From: Pseudogracilibacillus sp037072025
GTDB taxonomy: Bacteria > Bacillota > Bacilli > Bacillales > Amphibacillaceae
Length of the DNA: 64,000 nucleotides
Reading direction: 5' to 3'
Assembly: GCF_037072025.1 (NCBI RefSeq)
Contig: NZ_JAXHDD010000001.1
Coordinates: forward strand, 124,001-188,000
The translations under genes and the position numbers were made by a program. Shown here piece after piece: positions 45,823 to 55,093 of the stretch; position 1 is the stretch's first letter; the number at the start of each line of letters is the position of its first letter. The notes beneath the pieces are model-generated. The model did no database searches. It was not told the DNA's origin and worked only from the letters and a program-made list of their open reading frames with translations.

Positions 45823-46725
45823 CTAATGTGTTTTACATTTTTCTGCTAGGCCTGTCTCTTTTAATAAACTGATCATAGTCTCACCCATTTTTGCAGGAGA
45901 TTCAGCTACTTTAATACCACATTCAGCCATAACACGTTTCTTTTCTTTCGCTGTTCCTTCTCCACCGGAAATAATCGCTCCTGCATGTCCCATTCTTTTT
46001 CCTGGAGGTGCTGTAGCTCCACCGATAAATCCGGCTACTGGCTTTTTCATATTTTCCTTGATCCATTTAGCTGCCTGTTCTTCAGCAGTTCCGCCGATTT
46101 CACCAATCATCATAACAGCATATGTTTCTGGGTCGTTATTAAACTCTTCTAAAACATCAATAAACGATGTCCCATTGACTGGGTCTCCCCCAATTCCTAC
46201 CGCTGTAGTTTGACCATATCCTGCTTCAGATAGCTGATGTACCGCTTCGTATGTTAATGTTCCTGAACGAGATACAACTCCAATATGACCTTTTTTATGA
46301 ATATATCCAGGCATAATTCCAATTTTACATTCTTCGGCAGTAATAACACCCGGACAATTTGGCCCAATTAATCTTGTGTTTTTATCTTTCATAAAATCTT
46401 TCACTTTAATCATATCGGTAATTGGAATATGTTCAGTAATACAGATTGTAAGATCAATACCCGCATCAGTTGCTTCCATGATTGCATCGGCTGCAAATGG
46501 AGCTGGGACATAAATAATGGATACGGTCGCACCTGTAGTTTTAACAGCATCTTCCACCGTATTAAAAACAGGTACACCTAATACGGTAGTCCCACCTTTT
46601 GCAGGGGTCACTCCACCTACAATTTTTGTACCATATTTCAACATTTGTTCTGTGTGATCCATCCCTGCAGAACCTGTAATTCCTTGCACAATTACTTTCG
46701 TATCTTTATCGACATATATACTCAT
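45823..46725 (-). CDS. sucD: Succinyl-CoA synthetase alpha subunit
   Basis: ADP-forming succinate-CoA ligase, TCA cycle. 300 residues: CoA-binding N-terminus (VQGITGSAGMDHTEQM), GPNCPGVITAEECKIGIMPG, and the phosphohistidine in MGHAGAIISGG near residue 246. Cotranscribed with sucC, but the gap to sucC is 169 bases and holds a hairpin-rich element. Confidence 0.96.
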   Translation of the reverse strand: MSIYVDKDTKVIVQGITGSAGMDHTEQMLKYGTKIVGGVTPAKGGTTVLGVPVFNTVEDAVKTTGATVSIIYVPAPFAADAIMEATDAGIDLTICITEHIPITDMIKVKDFMKDKNTRLIGPNCPGVITAEECKIGIMPGYIHKKGHIGVVSRSGTLTYEAVHQLSEAGYGQTTAVGIGGDPVNGTSFIDVLEEFNNDPETYAVMMIGEIGGTAEEQAAKWIKENMKKPVAGFIGGATAPPGKRMGHAGAIISGGEGTAKEKKRVMAECGIKVAESPAKMGETMISLLKETGLAEKCKTH

Positions 46726-46749
46726 TTTTGGAAACGTCCTTTCTGTCTC

Positions 46750-46890
46750 TTTTACCTATTATCTAACTCCAGTGTCCAGTAACTAACACATCTTTTGACC
46801 ACATGACGTGCAATTCCAGACGGAATCACAATGTTTGTCCACCGAGTAAGTCTAGGTGCAGGATGTGGTGCTTTTAGTCGCGGAACACTT
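46750..46890 (-). repeat. Hairpin-rich element between sucC and sucD
   Basis: On the minus strand GTG-ATTCC-GTCT-GGAAT-TGCAC folds to a tight tetraloop hairpin, flanked by AGCACCACATCCTG and CATGTGGT. It is more GC-rich than its surroundings. It looks like a worn intergenic repeat that inserted between two cotranscribed genes, or an mRNA-processing site. Confidence 0.4.
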
Positions 46891-46894
46891 GATA

Positions 46895-48067
46895 TTATTT
46901 TACAGTTGCTTTTACCATATTAACGATCTTTTCTGCCCCATCACCCATCGAATCAGCTGCGGTAATATTTAAACCTGAATCATTTAATAATTGCTTCCCT
47001 TTTTCGACATTCGTTCCTTCTAATCGAACGACGAGCGGAATTTTTAAATCAAATTGTTTTGTCGCTGAAATAATTCCTTGAGCAATATAGTCACATTTCA
47101 TAATTCCGCCAAACACATTAACAAGGATACCCTTAACTTTTGGATCTGATAAAATAATCTTAAAAGCTTCTGCAACTTTTTCAGGAGTAGCATCTCCGCC
47201 GACATCTAAAAAGTTTGCTGGGCTTCCACCTTCATACTTAATAATGTCCATGGTAGCCATAGCGAGACCAGCTCCATTAACCATACAGCCAATGTCTCCA
47301 TCAAGCTGGATATAACTTAAATCATACTTTGATGCTTCAATTTCGTTACGATCTTCTTCGTCTAAATCACGTAATTCTAAAACATCTTTTTGACGATACA
47401 ATGCGTTACTATCAAAATTCATCTTCGCATCAAGAGCTAATACGTCCCCTTCTTTTGTAGTCACAAGAGGGTTAATTTCAGCTATCATACAGTCTTTTTC
47501 AATAAAAGCTTTATATAGATTTACCATTAAATTAGCAACTTTATTAATAACTTTGTTTGGAAAATTTAAATTAAAAGCAAGTCTTCTTGCCTGAAATCCA
47601 GTTAATCCAATTGCTGGATCAATTACTTCTTTAAAGATTTTCTCGGGTGTTTTTGCAGCTACTTCTTCAATCTCCATTCCACCCTCTTCAGAACCCATAA
47701 GGACAATCTTGGAAATATTACGATCGAGCACGAGACCAAGATAATATTCTTTATCAATATTACATCCCTCTTCAATTAATAGACGCTTTACTTCTTTTCC
47801 TTCTGGTCCTGTTTGAGGGGTAACGAGCACTTTTCCTAAAATTTCTTTTGCATATGCTCTTACTTCATGTAAGTTATGTGCTACTTTTACTCCACCAGCC
47901 TTACCACGGCCTCCAGCATGAATTTGTGCTTTAACAACTGTGACATCACTACCAATTCGTTTCGCATATTCAACAGCTTCATCAATGGAATATGCAACAT
48001 GTCCATTTGGTACGTTTACTCCATACTGTCTTAATATGTCTTTACCTTGATACTCATGTATGTTCAT
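46895..48067 (-). CDS. sucC: Succinyl-CoA synthetase beta subunit
   Basis: 390 residues: an ATP-grasp domain (MNIHEYQGKDILRQYGV, AQIHAGGRGKAGGVK) and CoA-ligase domain (NPLVTTKEGDVLALDAKM; GGDATPEKVAEAF; VNVFGGIMKCD). RBS CGGAGG. The upstream flhB2 frame runs through this ribosome site and stops one base before the sucC ATG. Confidence 0.96.
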   Translation of the reverse strand: MNIHEYQGKDILRQYGVNVPNGHVAYSIDEAVEYAKRIGSDVTVVKAQIHAGGRGKAGGVKVAHNLHEVRAYAKEILGKVLVTPQTGPEGKEVKRLLIEEGCNIDKEYYLGLVLDRNISKIVLMGSEEGGMEIEEVAAKTPEKIFKEVIDPAIGLTGFQARRLAFNLNFPNKVINKVANLMVNLYKAFIEKDCMIAEINPLVTTKEGDVLALDAKMNFDSNALYRQKDVLELRDLDEEDRNEIEASKYDLSYIQLDGDIGCMVNGAGLAMATMDIIKYEGGSPANFLDVGGDATPEKVAEAFKIILSDPKVKGILVNVFGGIMKCDYIAQGIISATKQFDLKIPLVVRLEGTNVEKGKQLLNDSGLNITAADSMGDGAEKIVNMVKATVK

Positions 48068-48442
48068 CTAAATGCCTCCGTTTTTAAAAATTGACTGCAT
48101 TCTTATTGTAATAAAAAAGATAAAATTAAACAAAGAATAAGCTATAATTATCTTACTCGATTCATTTTTCTTATTGTTTTCAACTTCTTGATCCAAATTA
48201 TATACAAAGGCAAATACTTCTGCCACAGCTTCATACAATTCTGTCGGTATAGCTTCGTAAATGTTAAAATCAGATAGTAGTTCAACTAATGAAGCATCTT
48301 CAAGTATTGGTACATTATTTTCTTTAGCTTTTTCAATAATATGATCTGCTATTAAGCCCTCTCCTTGCGCCGTCACCTTAGGAGAGGTATCTATATTTTG
48401 CTCATATGATAAAGTGGTAGCCTTTTTATCTTTTTCCTTCAT
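48068..48442 (-). CDS. flhB2: FlhB-like C-terminal domain protein (YlqH)
   Basis: 124 residues. The first 88 resemble the cytoplasmic domain of FlhB/YscU as a free-standing protein (KVTAQGEGLIADHIIEKAKE, NVPILEDASLVELLSDFNI, IPTELYEAVAEVFAFVYNLD), as in B. subtilis YlqH (93 residues). The last 35 are an unusual hydrophobic tail (IIIAYSLFNFIFFITIRMQ) read through the spacer into the sucC ribosome binding site, which suggests a lost stop codon. Since the fla/che operon is gone, its role is unclear. Weak ribosome site. Confidence 0.8.
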   Translation of the reverse strand: MKEKDKKATTLSYEQNIDTSPKVTAQGEGLIADHIIEKAKENNVPILEDASLVELLSDFNIYEAIPTELYEAVAEVFAFVYNLDQEVENNKKNESSKIIIAYSLFNFIFFITIRMQSIFKNGGI

Positions 48443-48593
48443 ATCCGAAAATCAAATTCTTTTTTATATAACTTACTCTCCTTCTCCAGAAATTATAAAT
48501 GGTCATGCTTCTTTTCCAGATAAAGTGATTAACAAGTTAGGGAAGATAAATGATAATCCATTTATGTACATTTTCAGTTAAAACTTGCTTTAG

Positions 48594-49040
48594 CTAGTTC
48601 ATATTATTATCTTGGCTACTAAATGAAGAATCATTATAAATCGTTACTGAAATTACTCTTCTTTGTATATTTATATCGATTATCATTTCCTCTAAATTCC
48701 GTAAATGAAGGATAAACAGCACGTGATAAAACTCGAGATCAAGATTTCCTCTGGAGTTTTTCTCCGTGAACCTCTCCACCTAAATCGAAGATTTTGGTGG
48801 AGCTTCCCTTGACTTAAATACAGCTATACTTAACGCAATTTTCACTTAAAAAATAACTTTCACCAATTTTTAATGGAGTAGTTATCTCAGCAATTAGTTT
48901 ATTTGTACCTATTTGTATCTCAGCCTGATTATTTGGAAAGAACTTCACAATTTTTCCTTGGACGATTTGTCCATCCCGTAAAACAAATACTCTGTTTTGA
49001 GGTGTATTAAGTTTTTTCTACCTATCCCCAAAATCCCCAT
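48594..49040 (-). pseudogene. ylqG: Broken ylqG (FliK-like) remnant
   Basis: Directly overlaps the rnhB stop codon (TGATG). On the minus strand a frame reads TPQNRVFVLRDGQIVQGKIV then IQIGTNKLIAEITTPLKIGE, the N-terminal YlqG pattern, but the initial ATG is out of frame with it and a TAG precedes it. About 60 codons later a stop occurs, and another frame gives YHVLFILHLRNLEEMIIDIN then RRVISVTIYND, like the C-terminal FliK-type domain. B. subtilis YlqG is more than 500 residues, so most of the middle is deleted. No product expected. Confidence 0.7.
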
Positions 49041-49822
49041 CAAGACAACTCCTTTCTGAACGTCATTTGTACTGGGGAAAAGCTTTTGCGATGTTCCACG
49101 GTCGGACCATATTTTTTAAGTGCAGTTATATGTTGTTTTGTACCATACCCCTTATTTTTATTAAAATTATACTCTGGATATTTTTTATGTAGTTCTTCCA
49201 TTATTTTATCCCTAGTTACTTTAGCTAATATACTTGCAGAAGCTATTGCTAAACTTTTCTCATCTCCTTTAATAATTGATTGAGTTGGAAAGTTTAATCC
49301 CGCTAATTTCACTGCATCAATCAAAGCTATTTGCGGAATGAAATCAAGACTTTCTAAAGCTCTAGTCATTGCTTGTTTCGTCGCTTCAAAAATGTTAAGT
49401 TGATCAATTTCTTGGGCTTGGACGATTGATATCGAGTAACTTATCGCATTTTCAGTAATTTGTTTAAACAATATGTTTCTTTCAACTTCCGATATTTGTT
49501 TAGAATCATCTATTCCTAAGTATTCAAAATTACGAGGTAAGATGACAGCTGCTGCTACTACTGGACCCGCTAATGGTCCACGCCCCGCCTCATCAACTCC
49601 AGCTAATAAATCATTTTCACTTAACCGAAACTGGTCTTCAAACTGTTTTTTTAACAAAAGTTCTTTTTTGAGTTTTTCTTCCTTCATTTTTTGTTTATCA
49701 TGTATTGCGAGCAGCCGTTGTACTCCTTTACGAGAATCGCTTCTTAATTGTTCAATTATTTTATCATCAATATGCTCTGATTGAAAAATTTCTTTTATTT
49801 TATGTATTGGTTTTGTCTTCAT
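49040..49822 (-). CDS. rnhB: Ribonuclease HII
   Basis: Removes RNA from RNA-DNA hybrids and misincorporated ribonucleotides. 260 residues with an N-terminal extension typical of Bacilli (residues 1-70) and the catalytic motif AGVDEAGRGPLAGPVVAAAV; further carboxylates in IALIDAVKL and KGDEKSLAIASASILAKVTR. It follows rbgA by 55 bases. Confidence 0.95.
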   Translation of the reverse strand: MKTKPIHKIKEIFQSEHIDDKIIEQLRSDSRKGVQRLLAIHDKQKMKEEKLKKELLLKKQFEDQFRLSENDLLAGVDEAGRGPLAGPVVAAAVILPRNFEYLGIDDSKQISEVERNILFKQITENAISYSISIVQAQEIDQLNIFEATKQAMTRALESLDFIPQIALIDAVKLAGLNFPTQSIIKGDEKSLAIASASILAKVTRDKIMEELHKKYPEYNFNKNKGYGTKQHITALKKYGPTVEHRKSFSPVQMTFRKELS

Positions 49823-49877
49823 AGCTACCTCCTAAGATCTAAATCGGTTAAATAAAAATGGTGTGGAGACATTTGTC

Positions 49878-50726
49878 TTACACACCATCAGCTGAGGATT
49901 CTAACGTAATCTTTCCTAATCTCCCTGTTCTGAAATCTTGTAATACAATTTCAGCGACCTTATCAAAATTGACGTGTCCTCCGCTCTCCAAAGCTCCACG
50001 CTGTTTACCAATATGTACAAAAGTATCCCACATATCTGTATGTTCCTTTAGGTGGTAACGTTGAAACAAGTTTTCTCTGTAATTAACACTTAAGTAATTG
50101 ATTACATAAGCAGCGACATCTTGTGTAGGTACTAGTTCATATTTAATTGTTCCAATAGCTGCTAATTTCATTCCAATTGATTCCTCTTCAAATTTAGGCC
50201 ATAAAATTCCGGGGGTATCTAGTAATTCAAATTGGTTTCTTACTTTTATCCATTGTTGTTGTTTAGTTACTCCCGGTCTATCACCAATTTTTGCAATTCT
50301 TTTATTTGCTAAGCGATTAATTAATGTTGATTTTCCAACGTTAGGAACACCGGCGATTAAAGCACGCACAGATCTTTTTTGAATTCCTTTTTCAATGCGT
50401 TTTTTCTGCTGTTCTAATCCTTTTTGGTTAACCAGCTCAATCACTTTTATTATATCTTGCTTACTATTCACATTTACCGGTAAGCTAACAATTGCTTTTT
50501 TTTCAAAATAAGCTACCCATTCTTTCGTTTTTATAGGATCGGCTAAATCATTTTTCATTAATAAAACGATTTTCGTCTTATTCTGAATTAATTCTTGTAG
50601 CATAGGGTTCATCGAAGCATATGGTGCTCTTGCATCAACTAATTCAATTACTACATCAACTAATTTTAAATTTTCTTCAATTTCTCTTCTTGCTTTAGCC
50701 ATATGGCCGGGGAACCATTGTATCAA
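49878..50726 (-). CDS. rbgA: Ribosome biogenesis GTPase RbgA (YlqF)
   Basis: Circularly permuted GTPase for late 50S assembly. 282 residues: G4 KNDLAD near residue 58, G1 IAGVPNVGKSTLINRLANK near 122, G3 DTPGILWPK, and a C-terminal ANTAR-like helical domain. Start: TTG at 50726, 8 bases after AGGAGT, gives the family N-terminus IQWFPGHMAKARREI; the frame is open 19 codons upstream but overlaps lepB. 13 bases after lepB. Confidence 0.94.
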   Translation of the reverse strand: MIQWFPGHMAKARREIEENLKLVDVVIELVDARAPYASMNPMLQELIQNKTKIVLLMKNDLADPIKTKEWVAYFEKKAIVSLPVNVNSKQDIIKVIELVNQKGLEQQKKRIEKGIQKRSVRALIAGVPNVGKSTLINRLANKRIAKIGDRPGVTKQQQWIKVRNQFELLDTPGILWPKFEEESIGMKLAAIGTIKYELVPTQDVAAYVINYLSVNYRENLFQRYHLKEHTDMWDTFVHIGKQRGALESGGHVNFDKVAEIVLQDFRTGRLGKITLESSADGV

Positions 50727-50739
50727 TTTATTGCCACTC

Positions 50740-51303
50740 CTATTCTTTAACAAAATGCATACGTTCAAATGGCCAGTATACAAGATTTGTTTTTCCTACA
50801 ATCTGATCCATACTGATCAATCCAATGGATCGACTATCGGTGGAGTTACTCCGATTATCTCCTAAAACCAACACATAACCTTCTGGAATAACCTCATGAC
50901 CACCAGGTAGCATTTCAAGTGAAAAATCATTTGTCATAATCGGATAAACTATCGGGGTAGTTTCATTATGGCGTAAAAAAGGCTGGTCAACTTCTTCTCC
51001 GTTAATGTATAATTTATTGTCTTTTACTGCCACATGTTCTCCTGGTAAACCAATTACCCGCTTAATAAAATCTTTTTTATCTGAAGCATGAAAGATAACG
51101 ATATCGAAACGTTCTGGTTTCTTGAAATTATAGATAAATTTATTTACTATCATTTGATCACGATCATATAATGTTGGTTGCATGGAGGGTCCATCGACAA
51201 TAATTGGGGAAAAAAAGAACTTTCTTACAATTAAAGCAAGTAAAAGGGCAATGATAAAAGCTTTAGTCCAATCATACCAATTATTTGTTCCTTTATAAGC
51301 CAC
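50740..51303 (-). CDS. lepB: Type I signal peptidase
   Basis: Removes signal peptides at the membrane. About 187 residues: one N-terminal membrane segment (AFIIALLLALIVRKFFF), catalytic serine in VDGPSMQPTL and lysine in KKDFIKRVIGLPGE, and VLGDNRSNSTDSR near the C-terminus. GTG at 51303 follows GGAGAGG; an ATG six codons upstream overlaps it and is less likely. Placed between rplS and rbgA. Confidence 0.94.
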   Translation of the reverse strand: MAYKGTNNWYDWTKAFIIALLLALIVRKFFFSPIIVDGPSMQPTLYDRDQMIVNKFIYNFKKPERFDIVIFHASDKKDFIKRVIGLPGEHVAVKDNKLYINGEEVDQPFLRHNETTPIVYPIMTNDFSLEMLPGGHEVIPEGYVLVLGDNRSNSTDSRSIGLISMDQIVGKTNLVYWPFERMHFVKE

Positions 51304-51416
51304 GTTTCTATCCCTCTCCATTCCACTAATATTATTGTAATGTAGCTGCTTCACTTTTGCCAATAAATAATTATACCAAAACGTCAGGACATTTTTGGCA
51401 ACTTTAAAATTGTGTT

Positions 51417-51453
51417 AAAAAAAGGAGCCTGCATAGCGCAAAGCTCCTTTTTA
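51417..51453 (-). terminator. Rho-independent terminator of rplS
   Basis: AAAAAGGAGC pairs with GCTCCTTTTT across a 14-base loop and runs into TTTTTTT on the minus strand. Confidence 0.9.
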
Positions 51454-51467
51454 TCTCTTTAATAAAC

Positions 51468-51812
51468 TTATAATCGTTCTTTAATACGCGCTGCTTTACC
51501 ACGTAAGTTACGGATATAGTACAATTTAGCGCGACGTACACTACCGCGGCGTGTTACTTCAATTTTATCGACACGTGGTGAGTGTAATGGGAAAGTACGT
51601 TCAACACCTACACCGTAAGAAATTTTTCTGACAGTAAATGTTTCATGAATTCCACCATTTTGTCTTTTAATGACAATCCCTTCGAATATCTGAATTCTTT
51701 CTCTCGATCCCTCAACAACTTTAGCGTGAACTCTTACCGTATCACCAGGTCGAAAATCAGGATGGTCAGTGCGTAATTGATCTTTCGTAATATCTGCAAT
51801 TAATTCTTGCAT
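51468..51812 (-). CDS. rplS: 50S ribosomal protein L19
   Basis: 114 residues: TDHPDFRPGDTVRVHAKVVE, RIQIFEGIVIKRQNGG, and FPLHSPRVDKIEVTRRGSVR, the L19 signature. GAAGGAGTGAAAG precedes the ATG. Its own promoter and leader lie upstream, and a terminator follows. In B. subtilis trmD precedes rplS directly; here the nadC-TRAP module lies between them. Confidence 0.97.
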   Translation of the reverse strand: MQELIADITKDQLRTDHPDFRPGDTVRVHAKVVEGSRERIQIFEGIVIKRQNGGIHETFTVRKISYGVGVERTFPLHSPRVDKIEVTRRGSVRRAKLYYIRNLRGKAARIKERL

Positions 51813-51814
51813 TT

Positions 51815-51905
51815 ACTTTCACTCCTTCCAAACTAATGCTCTTACCTACAATTATCGTTTAGATAGCGGAACATCGTTTTAAAAGCTTAAACGTTTTAAG
51901 CACAT
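51815..51905 (-). ncRNA. Putative L19 (rplS) autoregulatory leader
   Basis: Between the promoter and rplS the transcript has the perfect hairpin GCTTAAA-ACG-TTTAAGC (51885-51901) and further pairing. An L19 leader RNA is known upstream of rplS in Bacilli; I could not align the consensus, so this rests on place and the hairpin. Confidence 0.45.
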
Positions 51906-51910
51906 CATAT

Positions 51911-51939
51911 AATATAACATAAGGTAAAAAAGATCACAA
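51911..51939 (-). promoter_or_regulatory. Candidate sigma-A promoter of rplS
   Basis: TTGTGA and TATATT with a 17-base spacer on the minus strand, about 100 bases before the rplS start. It would initiate just upstream of the leader hairpin. Confidence 0.6.
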
Positions 51940-51986
51940 CTATAAAAAGCTTAAACGATTAAATTACATGAACTGTAATCTAAAGT

Positions 51987-53920
51987 TTATAGTGATTTTC
52001 TTTCTTGATTTAACCCATCTAGTAAGAGAGATGCTTTTTTTTGAAAGAAAAAAACAAATAGTAATAAAAAAATACCGAATATATTTATAAATATATTCGC
52101 AGATATGATCAAACCACTGGAAACAATTAACAAGATACGGTCAGACACTTTCAACATACCATTCATATAACCTATTATCCCGGAATTTAAAGCAAAAAGA
52201 CTAATCATAGTAATGAATACAGCATACACGATTTCTGTCACTGTTCCATCCATTAGTAAGGGAGGATGGAATATAAATCCAAATGGTATAATTAAAGATG
52301 CAGCACCTATTCGAATTGCCTCAAAACCTACTCTCGTTGGATTTTCCCTCGCAATACCAGCCGCTGCAAATGCAGCAACTGCTACTGGTGGAGTGATCGC
52401 AGAGATGATTGAGAAATAAACGATGAATAAATGAGCCGACATTTCACTTATTCCTAGGTTTATCAAGGTTGGTGCTGCTAGCATAGCTGTTAAAATATAA
52501 GCCGCAGCAACCGGCATCCCCATTCCTAAAATGATACACATAATCATCACTACCAGTAACGTTGGTAGCAGATAACCTGCTGTAATATTTAAGATGATAC
52601 TATTCAATTTCCCTGCCAATCCTGTTGTCATAATACCAGCGATTACTAATCCTGCAGAAGCACATGCAGTCGAAATTGGAATAGCTGATTTAGCACCGTG
52701 AGAAGCTGCAGCAATTATCTTTTGAATACTGAACTTGTCTTTTTTTGTAAACATACTAATGATAATAATCACAATAATTGCATAAATTCCTGTTCTTGAA
52801 GGACTAGTTCCTTTTAATAGCAATGTAACTAAGACAATTAATGGAATAAAATGATACCAACCTAATTTAAGTACTTTCTTTATATCTGGAATGTTTTTAG
52901 TAGCTACCACAGGTAAATTGGTTCGGATTGCTTCCATATGAACCATGAGAAATAATGAAAAATAAAAAAGTATACCTGGTAAAACCGCTGCAATTGCAAT
53001 TGAATTATATGAGATCCCAGTAACTGCTGCCATTAAAAAAGCCGACGATCCCATTATTGGTGGCAGTAAACTTCCCCCTGTAGAAGCACAGGCCTCAACA
53101 GCCGCTGCAAATCGTGAGGAATAGCCAGTTTTTTTCGCCATTGGAATTGTAAAAGCCCCTGTAGTAACTACGTTTGCCGTTGGACTGCCCGAGATCATTC
53201 CAAAAAAAGCACTAGCTAGTATTGCAATTTTAGCAGCTCCCCCTTTTGTTCTACCAGCAATAGCTATGGATAAATCAAAGAAAAATTGACTGGCTCCAGA
53301 GTAATGTAAGAAAGAACCAAATAATACGAAGACAAATACAAAAGAAGCTGCTACAGCAATTGGTGATCCCCAAAGACCGTTAAAACTAAATGCTAATTGA
53401 TCTAGTACTTCTATTTTCGTCATTTCATGGTGGTGCCAGATCCCTGTCAAATGATGTCCAAAAAGTGCATAAATAATAAATATTAATGCGATTGTAATGA
53501 TACCAAAGCCAATTGTTCTTCTTGCCGCTTCAATACATAATAAAATAAAAAGAATGCCAAATAATAAATCCCAGTTTGTTAATTGATCAATACCCACAGT
53601 CCTTGTTGCTATTCTATCAGAATGCACTGTATAATAAATACCACAACAGGCCGAAAGTAGCATAAAAAGTAAATCGAGTAAAACTCCGATGGTACTCTCT
53701 TCGGAATTTGAAAAACGGTATATAAAAAATGTCAATATTAGAATAAAAGCTAGATGAATTGCATTTCGGTGATAGGATCTAAACTAGGATACAAAATAAT
53801 CCACAGTTGATATAAAGCCATCAAGAAGCCGATCCACATAAATACATACCGCTTCAAGCCTCGTAAATTTCGAACACTACCAACCCTGAAAATTGCTGTA
53901 TATCGTTTTGTTCGAATCAT
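51987..53920 (-). pseudogene. TRAP transporter fused permease (TAXI type), frameshifted near N-terminus
   Basis: Fused small and large TRAP membrane subunits, about 645 residues if repaired, at least 14 hydrophobic segments; large-subunit motifs include FFGMISGSPTANVVTTGAFTIP and EACASTGGSLLPPIMGSSAF. ATG at 53920 after GGTGGAG encodes MIRTKRYTAIFRVG up to LWIILYPSLDPI, where the frame ends. One base off, the reading continues as YHRNAIHLAFILILTFFIYR and stays open to 51987. The break is a single missing base near 53774-53779, outside any homopolymer. Either a recent pseudogene, an error in the read, or a site of recoding. The 3' part alone (from TTG 53735) has 582 residues but lacks the first helices. 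Confidence 0.75.
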
Positions 53921-53953
53921 TATGAATCTCCACCTATTACATTATCAATTATA

Positions 53954-54030
53954 GAGGATGGTCAAATAGTCCGGTAAAAATGACACTGCGAACTTCTTGA
54001 TCCTTTTTATCCTCCTTTTTGAACACGCAT
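53954..54030 (+). mobile_element. MITE copy 4 (77 bp, internally deleted)
   Basis: Begins GAGGATGGTCAAATAGTCC and ends CCTTTTTGAACACGCAT, with TTATA direct repeats at 53949-53953 and 54031-54035. Only the ends are left: the interior found in the other copies is deleted. It sits in the 110-base gap between the TAXI binding protein and the permease. Confidence 0.85.
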
Positions 54031-54065
54031 TTATACTCAATGGCAGCTAAACTAGGCTCAATCGA

Positions 54066-55048
54066 TCAATCCATTTTCTTTATAAAATCTTTCAGCCCTA
54101 GGTGAAGAGGAACGGCACCTACCTCGGCAATCGTTACATCATTCACAGAATGAAACCCTTTATGAACATTTCTTAAATAATCCAATTGGTTGTATATTGC
54201 TTTCGTAACTAGATAGACAGTTTCCTCATTCATTTCTTCATTAGTAATTAGGATCGTAGGAGTTTTAACGGTAAGATAATCTTTCTCTTGGAATTCATAA
54301 CTTCCGGCGTCAATTGTAAAAGGTTCCATATCAAATTTCTCCACCAAATGATCGATCGCTTTTTCACCAATTGGGATTAATTTCAAGTCGATAGTAGTAG
54401 AAGCTTCCATAATATCGCCAGCAGGAATCGGTACCATTTTCCCTAAGCTATCGATTTTAGAATCGGCCATTAGTTCAAATGTCTTTCCTCCTGATAAAAA
54501 GTTCACTTCTCCTCCATTAACCTTAATATCCTCATACGTTATACCATAAGCTTCGAACACAGCTGCCGAAACTAGATCTCCTAAAGCCCCTTTTTCACCC
54601 GGCGAATAACGAAGTGGATATTTGTTTTCTGCAATCTCTTCAACGGAATTAAATGGTGCTGACTGTGGTGCAACTAGTTGAAATGTATTATCTGGAATAA
54701 GACTTGCTACTGCACGAACATTTCCATATTCTTCATCATACGGATCTAATCCTTTATATGCATAAAAAGCAGTAAGGGATTCGGATATCGCAAATCTCGT
54801 TTTACCTTGTGAAACTGATACAGGATTACCAAAAACAGTTCCTGGAACAGAGCTAATTAATGTACTAGGATACTCTTTACGAACAGCTTCTGACACCCCC
54901 TCAGTAAACACAGACCAAACTCCTCCGACACTACCTCCAAAAATAGTTAGATTCCCTTCAATATTCTTCTCTTCTCCATTGTTTTCATCTCCACATCCAG
55001 AAACGAATATACATAAAAAGATAGTTACTAGTAATACACTTTTTTCAC
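54066..55048 (-). CDS. TAXI-family TRAP transporter binding lipoprotein, start region frameshifted
   Basis: Solute-binding protein of a TRAP transporter; mature domain begins NLTIFGGSVGGVWSVFTEGV and includes LRYSPGEKGALGDLVSAAVF and SLGKMVPIPAGDI, TAXI family. A lipobox with cysteine (IFVSGC) is visible. The strong AGGAGG points to a GTG at 55048 followed by AAAAAA, but that frame hits a stop after a few codons. With seven A instead of six it would read MKKSVLLVTIFLCIFVSGC, an ideal lipoprotein signal. Otherwise translation must start at a TTG at 55070 without a ribosome site. Probably frameshifted in the A tract or slippery. 46 bases after nadC. Confidence 0.7.
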
Positions 55049-55093
55049 GATGTATCCTCCTATTGTTCAACTTGAATTAGTGTCAACCGTTTT

